A stretch of DNA of 19,085 nucleotides, taken from contig JBEKNT010000090.1 of the NCBI GenBank assembly GCA_049522565.1, forward strand, positions 1-19,085, read 5' to 3'. Position numbers and translations under genes: made by a program. The notes under the pieces were generated by a model. That model worked only from the letters and a program-made list of their open reading frames with translations. It did no database searches and was not told where the DNA came from. This document shows positions 15,393-19,085 of the stretch, one piece after another. The stretch is from JASHVB01 sp049522565. Lineage in GTDB: Bacteria > Pseudomonadota > Alphaproteobacteria > Acetobacterales > Acetobacteraceae. Within the stretch, counting starts at the first letter, position 1. Every line of letters begins with the position of its first letter.

Positions 15393-15719
15393 TTAGCGCG
15401 AGCGCGAATTGCCGGAACGCGAGCCACTCGAACGCGAACCCGACGCAATAGATGGCATCGCGTGGGAAGCCGGCGCGGATCTGTACGCATGCTGGCCACC
15501 TCCGCCGGTTGCACGATGGTCGCCACCGCGATACGGGGCCACTTGGTAGCCACCTCCCCAGCCACCGTAGTCGGCACCGTAGGGTTCGTAGTAACCCGCC
15601 CCGATGCCCCCGCCGTCGTATCCGTATCCGTCACCAACCACGGCGCAGCCGGCCGACAGGACCGTCAACGTCCCGACCACGCAGGCGAGCGCTGACCAGC
15701 GTGAGAGGAAGGTATTCAC
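15393..15719 (-). CDS. Gly/Tyr-rich lipoprotein, coupled to the VOC gene
   Basis: The start is the GTG at 15719, which overlaps the stop of the VOC gene as GTGA, so translation should be coupled. This gives 108 residues. The longer frame to 15752 starts inside the VOC gene and would spoil the signal. Residues 1-25 form a lipoprotein signal with lipobox LSAGC (Cys25). The mature part is rich in Gly and Tyr (DGYGYDGGGIGAGYYEPYG), then has a His/Arg/Ser-rich tail ending GSRSGNSRSR. Such low-complexity envelope lipoproteins have no assigned function. Confidence 0.7.
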   Translation of the reverse strand: MNTFLSRWSALACVVGTLTVLSAGCAVVGDGYGYDGGGIGAGYYEPYGADYGGWGGGYQVAPYRGGDHRATGGGGQHAYRSAPASHAMPSIASGSRSSGSRSGNSRSR

Positions 15720-16699
15720 TTGCCCACCTCCTTGCTCTCGGTGTCCGGCCATTCAAGCAGTCCGAAAGGTGCCCCCAGAGGGTCGGCGACCACCGCCACC
15801 TTGCCGCCGTGGCGATCAACCCGCGGCTCGACCAGCACGCGGCCACCGAGCGCCACGACTTTTGCCGTCGTTGCGACCGCATCTACGACGCGTATGTAAT
15901 TGAGCCAGTGGGGATGGCCATTGGGCCGGTTCGCCGGCAGCGCATTCGCGCTCGCGCGCGCATAGTTGTCGGACGCGAGCAGCAGATGCTGGAGGCCGTC
16001 GCTGGCGGGCAACTCGAAGACTTCGTAGTCGAACAGCGTCTGGTAGAAAGCCGCATCGGTGTCCGGATCGCTGGTGATGAGCGAGCTCCAGATCCATTCA
16101 CCGGGTTCGGCCATGAGGTCGGGCGGATCGCCACTGCTGGAAGCGACGACCGCGAACACCGCCCCTTGCGGATCCGCGAAGATCGCCTCGCGGCCACGGT
16201 CGGGGATGCTGTGCGGTTCGAACAGCACCTTCGCGCCATGTTGCAGGGCAAGCTGCTTTGTCGCGTCGACATCGCGCGCGGCGATGAAAGTCAGCCACGC
16301 CGGCTGGCGATGCTCGCCGGCCGGTACATCCCTTTGCGCCAGTCCCGCGACCGGACGACCATCGAGCGATGCCGCGGCGTATTTTATCCCATCGCCCGGC
16401 ACGTCGCGAAATGTCCAACCAAACAGGCCCGCATAGAACTGCTCGGCGGCGGCGAGGTCCGGCGTCACCAACTCGACAAAGACCACCTTGCCGACGTGAT
16501 GCTCCTGGCTGGCGGGCGCAACAATCGGTGGCAGCTCGATCGGTGCGGCCATGACCGGCACCGCACCCGCAAACCCGAGAAATGCGGCGAGCAGGACTTG
16601 CCGAAAAAAATATCGGTCTCGATTGGGCTGCGCCCTTCGAGGTCTGATCTTACTTGGTACGACCGAGCCGATCGGGTTTGGGCTGCGTTGTGGATGCAT
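15716..16699 (-). CDS. Exported two-domain VOC (glyoxalase/bleomycin-resistance fold) protein
   Basis: ATG 16699 with GGAGA at 16705-16709 gives 327 residues; an upstream in-frame GTG at 16711 is less likely. Residues about 29-52 form a hydrophobic signal sequence ending PVMAA, unusual for this family, which is mostly cytoplasmic. Two VOC domains follow (about 70-187 and 200-318). Each starts with a beta strand and the AAEQFYAGLFGW / DAAFYQTLFDYEV helix and ends in a DPQGAVFAVV / DPLGAPFGLLEW strand, the typical hydroxylase/CFP-30B-like tandem. Substrate and metal ligands are not obvious. The first 28 residues, rich in Arg and Pro, precede the hydrophobic core. It heads a cluster with the overlapping lipoprotein gene and a small secreted protein gene. 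Confidence 0.85.
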   Translation of the reverse strand: MHPQRSPNPIGSVVPSKIRPRRAQPNRDRYFFRQVLLAAFLGFAGAVPVMAAPIELPPIVAPASQEHHVGKVVFVELVTPDLAAAEQFYAGLFGWTFRDVPGDGIKYAAASLDGRPVAGLAQRDVPAGEHRQPAWLTFIAARDVDATKQLALQHGAKVLFEPHSIPDRGREAIFADPQGAVFAVVASSSGDPPDLMAEPGEWIWSSLITSDPDTDAAFYQTLFDYEVFELPASDGLQHLLLASDNYARASANALPANRPNGHPHWLNYIRVVDAVATTAKVVALGGRVLVEPRVDRHGGKVAVVADPLGAPFGLLEWPDTESKEVGK

Positions 16700-17081
16700 A
16701 GTGGTCTCCACGCTGTTGTACGCATTAGCCGGGAATACGTCAGGCGGCGTCCCGCATTGACGCCACGCCCCACGCTACGGTTATCGGAACACGCAACGGA
16801 TCGTGAAGGCGGCCGATATCACGCGATTCGCGGTGACAGCTCCGCCGCACGGATATGTAAGGAGAGCTTTATCCGGGATCGGCGAGATCGTGCCTACCCC
16901 CGGAAACTACCTATACCCGGGCTCTCCGAGAATCCGGAAAAACCTTGTGCCCAGCGGCCCGGAGCAGCTTCTACCGGACCTATGACCGGCGCGTGTTGCT
17001 GTCTCGGTCGTGGGTCGCGGTGTTTGGTTGACGGCTTATTGGTGAACGCTCCGGGGGACGCAACGGGCCGTGGGCAATGGG
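16700..17081. other. Intergenic region between ridA-type and VOC genes, with a long-range stem
   Basis: I see no gene in these 382 bases. GGAGAGC (16861-16867) is complementary to GCTCTCC (16921-16927), with CCGGG/CCCGG continuing the stem after a bulge. The region could fold into a structured leader of the VOC transcript, starting about 160 bases upstream of its start codon on the minus strand. No riboswitch class is recognised. Confidence 0.35.
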
Positions 17082-17465
17082 CTACGGCAGAACAGCCTGT
17101 GCCTCGATCTCCACTTGCAGTTCCGGCAGCACCAGCGCGGCGACCTCCACCAGCGTCGAGGCCGGGCGATGCTCGCCGAAATAGCGCTGCCGCGCCGGGT
17201 TGATCCGCTTGCGGTCGTCGATATCGGTGAGGAACACGGTCACCTTCACCACATGCTCCGGCCCGGCGCCGGCCGCCTTCAGGCAGGTGTCCAGGTTGCC
17301 CAGCGCGAGGTCGAATTGCGCCACGACGTCGTCCGGGATGCTGCCATCGGCTGCCATGCCGACGGTGCCCGAGACCCAGATCAGGTTGCCGGCGCGGACC
17401 ACATGGCAATAGTGGCTGACCGGCGCGGGCTGGTCGTCGAGCAGCAGGCGGCTGATGGCAGCCAT
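17082..17465 (-). CDS. RidA-family (YjgF/YER057c/UK114) protein
   Basis: The product is 127 residues, the standard RidA length, with GGAGGA seven bases upstream of the ATG. Family hallmarks are GNLIWVSGTVG, a long helix with VVKVTVFLTDIDD, and RPASTLVEVAALVLPELQVEIEA, where Arg100 and Glu119 sit at the active-site positions. Canonical RidA hydrolyses reactive enamine/imine intermediates released by PLP enzymes such as threonine dehydratase. Many paralogues act in specific catabolic pathways. The gene is divergent from an acetamidase/formamidase gene, so it may be a pathway paralogue that handles an imine or carbamate intermediate and not the housekeeping RidA. That link is inferred. Confidence 0.92.
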   Translation of the reverse strand: MAAISRLLLDDQPAPVSHYCHVVRAGNLIWVSGTVGMAADGSIPDDVVAQFDLALGNLDTCLKAAGAGPEHVVKVTVFLTDIDDRKRINPARQRYFGEHRPASTLVEVAALVLPELQVEIEAQAVLP

Positions 17466-17857
17466 TTTTTTCTCCTCCTGGCGAACCGTCTTGCGCGGTG
17501 GTGCCTCGCGCGAGGCCTGGGCAAGCTGTTACCACGGTGGCGGTGCAGGGTCACGGAACGGTGTCGTTGCGCGTTGTCCACCGGCTGGCGGCGGCCGACC
17601 CGCCCTGGATGAAACTGCGGAGGTCACCCGAGATAAGGAGGAGTTGGTTTCTTGCGAGGTCGCAGCGTTCCATGCCAGTCGTGCCAAGGACTGCGGCGAG
17701 ACCGGGCCGGGGCAGGCCGCCAGCCGCTGGAACCCTGGCGCGGGCCGGCCGGCGTGGCGTCGGTACGGTGTGCTCCGGCGGCCCGGTTGCCATGCCGAGC
17801 CCGTCGGTCTTAGCTGCACCGCAACATGAGTTGCACCGCACCAGAGGAGGTCCAGCA
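17466..17857. promoter_or_regulatory. Divergent intergenic region between the RidA-family and acetamidase genes
   Basis: These 392 bases hold the promoters for both directions. The amidase frame is open through the whole region but reads as low-complexity Arg/Pro/Ala sequence unlike the family. A second frame (17642-17829) starts with TTG only two bases after AAGGAGG, too close for normal initiation. AGGAGG at 17845-17850 serves the amidase TTG start. Confidence 0.45.
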
Positions 17858-18829
17858 TTGGCGACGCACCGCTTGTCGGCGAGCCCCGAAACCGTGCGCT
17901 GGGGCATGTTCGATGCCGCCTTCCCGCCGCTGATCACCGTGGCGTCCGGCGACACCGTGGTGTTGGAATGCGTCTCCGGCGCGCCGGAGGTGATGCCGCC
18001 GCCCGGCTCCGGGTTCCGCATCCCGCCGGCGCTGGCCGCGATCCACGCCTCCAACATCCCGCGCGCCGGCGGACACATCCTCACCGGGCCGGTCGCGGTC
18101 GCCGGGGCAGCGCCAGGCGACATGCTGGAGGTCCGTATCGACCGCATCGAGTTGGGCAATGACTGGGGATATTGCGGGTTTCGCCCGCTCGCCGGGACGT
18201 TGCCGGAGGATTTTCCCGCCCGCTACCTGAGCCACATCCCGGTGGACCGGGCGAAGCGCACCTGCACGCTGCCGTGGGGCACGGAGCTCTCGCTGGCGCC
18301 CTTTTTCGGCGTGATGGGCGTGGCGCCGCCGTCGGCCTACGGCACCATCTCCACGATCCAGCCGCGCGAGCATGGCGGCAACCTGGACAACAAGGAGCTG
18401 ACCGAGGGCGCCACGCTGTTCCTTCCGGTATGGACCGAGGGCGCGAAGTTCTCGGCCGGCGACGGCCATGGCGTGCAAGGCGACGGCGAGGTCTGCATCA
18501 ACGCGCTGGAAATCTGCCTGACCGGCACCTTCACCCTGATCCTGCACAAGAACCCGTCTCCCGCGGGCGGGGGGACGCGTGCGCCCGTGCTGAACTACCC
18601 GCGGGCGGAGACCGCGACCCATTTCATCTCGATGGGCATGCACGAGGACCTGGACCTGGCGATGAAGCAGGCGTTGCGCGAGATGATCCGCTTCATCACC
18701 GCCCGCACCAACCTGTCGCGCGAGCAGGCGTACCAGTTTTGCTCGCTGGCGGTGGATTTTCACGTGACGCAGACGGTGAACGGCGAGAAAGGCGTGCACG
18801 GCCTGCTGCGCAAGGGGCTGCTGTTCTGA
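17858..18829 (+). CDS. Acetamidase/formamidase family protein
   Basis: The start is TTG 17858, behind a perfect AGGAGG (17845-17850) with a seven-base gap. It gives 323 residues, the usual length, whereas the open frame upstream has no family sequence. Hallmarks of the FmdA/AmdA family are present: GPVAVAGAAPGDML, a long motif with QPREHGGNLDNKELTEGATLFLPVW, and GDGHGVQGDGEVC, which carries the metal-site acidic and histidine residues. Further on, EDLDLAMKQALREMI and the cysteine-containing AYQFCSLAVDFHVTQTVNG segment match the C-terminal part. These enzymes hydrolyse formamide, acetamide or other short amides to ammonia and the acid. The actual substrate is unknown. It is divergent from a RidA-family gene, which suggests a shared nitrogen-compound pathway. 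Confidence 0.92.
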   Translation: MATHRLSASPETVRWGMFDAAFPPLITVASGDTVVLECVSGAPEVMPPPGSGFRIPPALAAIHASNIPRAGGHILTGPVAVAGAAPGDMLEVRIDRIELGNDWGYCGFRPLAGTLPEDFPARYLSHIPVDRAKRTCTLPWGTELSLAPFFGVMGVAPPSAYGTISTIQPREHGGNLDNKELTEGATLFLPVWTEGAKFSAGDGHGVQGDGEVCINALEICLTGTFTLILHKNPSPAGGGTRAPVLNYPRAETATHFISMGMHEDLDLAMKQALREMIRFITARTNLSREQAYQFCSLAVDFHVTQTVNGEKGVHGLLRKGLLF

Positions 18830-18833
18830 GTAC

Positions 18834-18987
18834 ACCTCTCCCGCGCGCAGCGCGGGAGAGGTCGATGGCGCGGCAGCGCCGAGGGTGAGGGTGATCGGGT
18901 CGGCACGCAATTTGTGCTGCGGGGCGACCCGATCACCCTCGCCCGCCGCTGGGCGGCGACCGTTCCCGCGCTGCGCGCGGGAACGGT
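18834..18987. repeat. Cluster of three strong hairpins (intergenic palindromic repeat)
   Basis: Hairpin 1 is a 13-bp perfect stem (18834-18846 with 18850-18862, loop GCA). Hairpin 2 is a 16-bp perfect stem (18887-18902 with 18925-18940, 22-base loop). Hairpin 3 is a 13-bp perfect stem (18959-18971 with 18975-18987, loop TGC). Hairpins 1 and 3 share the CTCCCGCGC/TTCCCGCGC core, and the whole array is roughly mirror-symmetric about hairpin 2. It lies five bases after the amidase stop and resembles REP/BIME-type repeats common in high-GC proteobacteria. It may also end transcription. Confidence 0.75.
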
Positions 18988-19014
18988 GTACTACTACCGC
19001 TTGGGCCGTCCGCC

Positions 19015-19034
19015 AAAGTTGTCCACAACTTTTT
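19015..19034 (+). terminator. Short A/T-rich hairpin followed by a short T-run
   Basis: AAAGTTG (19015-19021) pairs with CAACTTT (19026-19032) around TCCA and is followed by two further T residues. It may be a weak intrinsic terminator downstream of the hairpin cluster. The stem is short and partly A-T. Confidence 0.3.
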
Positions 19035-19085
19035 GTAGTCCCCAGCGCGATCGGTTATTGAGCCGGGCGCACGACCTACCGTATC

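Noticed and set aside
17642..17829. Possible small gene with TTG start behind AAGGAGG
   Set aside because: The Shine-Dalgarno is only two bases from the TTG, the sequence resembles no protein, and the strand's real gene has its own better site at 17845-17858.
19018..19030. DnaA-box-like TTGTCCACA at the right edge
   Set aside because: It is a single site with one mismatch to the consensus, inside a small hairpin. No other boxes or an AT-rich unwinding region are nearby, so no origin is claimed.

Overview
This is a GC-rich window of ordinary bacterial chromosome interrupted by accessory patches. The high GC, the PEP-CTERM-type surface protein, the VapBC pair beside a resolvase relic, and the mix of an ADP-forming acyl-CoA synthetase, an acetamidase and EAL/LysR/ABC-F genes suggest an alphaproteobacterium, possibly of the Acetobacteraceae or another Rhodospirillales lineage. 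That placement is an inference, because no rRNA or taxonomic marker is present.

Layout. At the left edge (1-540) is the 3' end of a beta-helix surface protein with a C-terminal sorting signal. Positions 829-4012 carry a small lipoprotein, a lipoprotein lytic transglycosylase with a SPOR domain, a LysR regulator and a divergent DinB-family protein. Positions 4013-6550 form an accessory patch with visibly lower GC. It holds three degenerate stem-loop repeats, two overlapping unknown genes, a decayed serine resolvase start with an in-frame stop, and a vapBC-type toxin-antitoxin pair. Positions 6927-10729 carry an acyl-CoA synthetase (NDP-forming) and an EAL-domain c-di-GMP phosphodiesterase candidate with PAS-like and vestigial GGDEF-like regions.

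The most interesting gene is at 10862-12880 on the minus strand. It is one 672-residue protein that reads, from N to C terminus, as a class III nucleotide cyclase-like domain, a cyclic-nucleotide-binding domain, a second weaker cyclic-nucleotide-binding-like domain, and a TIR domain that keeps the NADase glutamate. This is the domain inventory of a two-gene Pycsar anti-phage system (cyclase plus a cyclic-nucleotide-gated TIR effector) on a single polypeptide. Several canonical adenylyl cyclase residues are substituted. It may therefore make a non-adenine cyclic nucleotide, or the cyclase fold may serve only as a sensor.

To the right are an ABC-F ATPase of the Uup type (13115-14965), then a minus-strand cluster (15028-16699) of an exported two-domain VOC protein translationally coupled to a Gly/Tyr-rich lipoprotein and followed by a small secreted Gly-rich protein. 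A RidA-family protein (17082-17465) is divergent from an acetamidase/formamidase (17858-18829) that starts with TTG behind a perfect Shine-Dalgarno. The right end carries a symmetrical cluster of three strong hairpins resembling an intergenic palindromic repeat. I found no convincing tRNA, rRNA, CRISPR array, intact transposase or replication origin.
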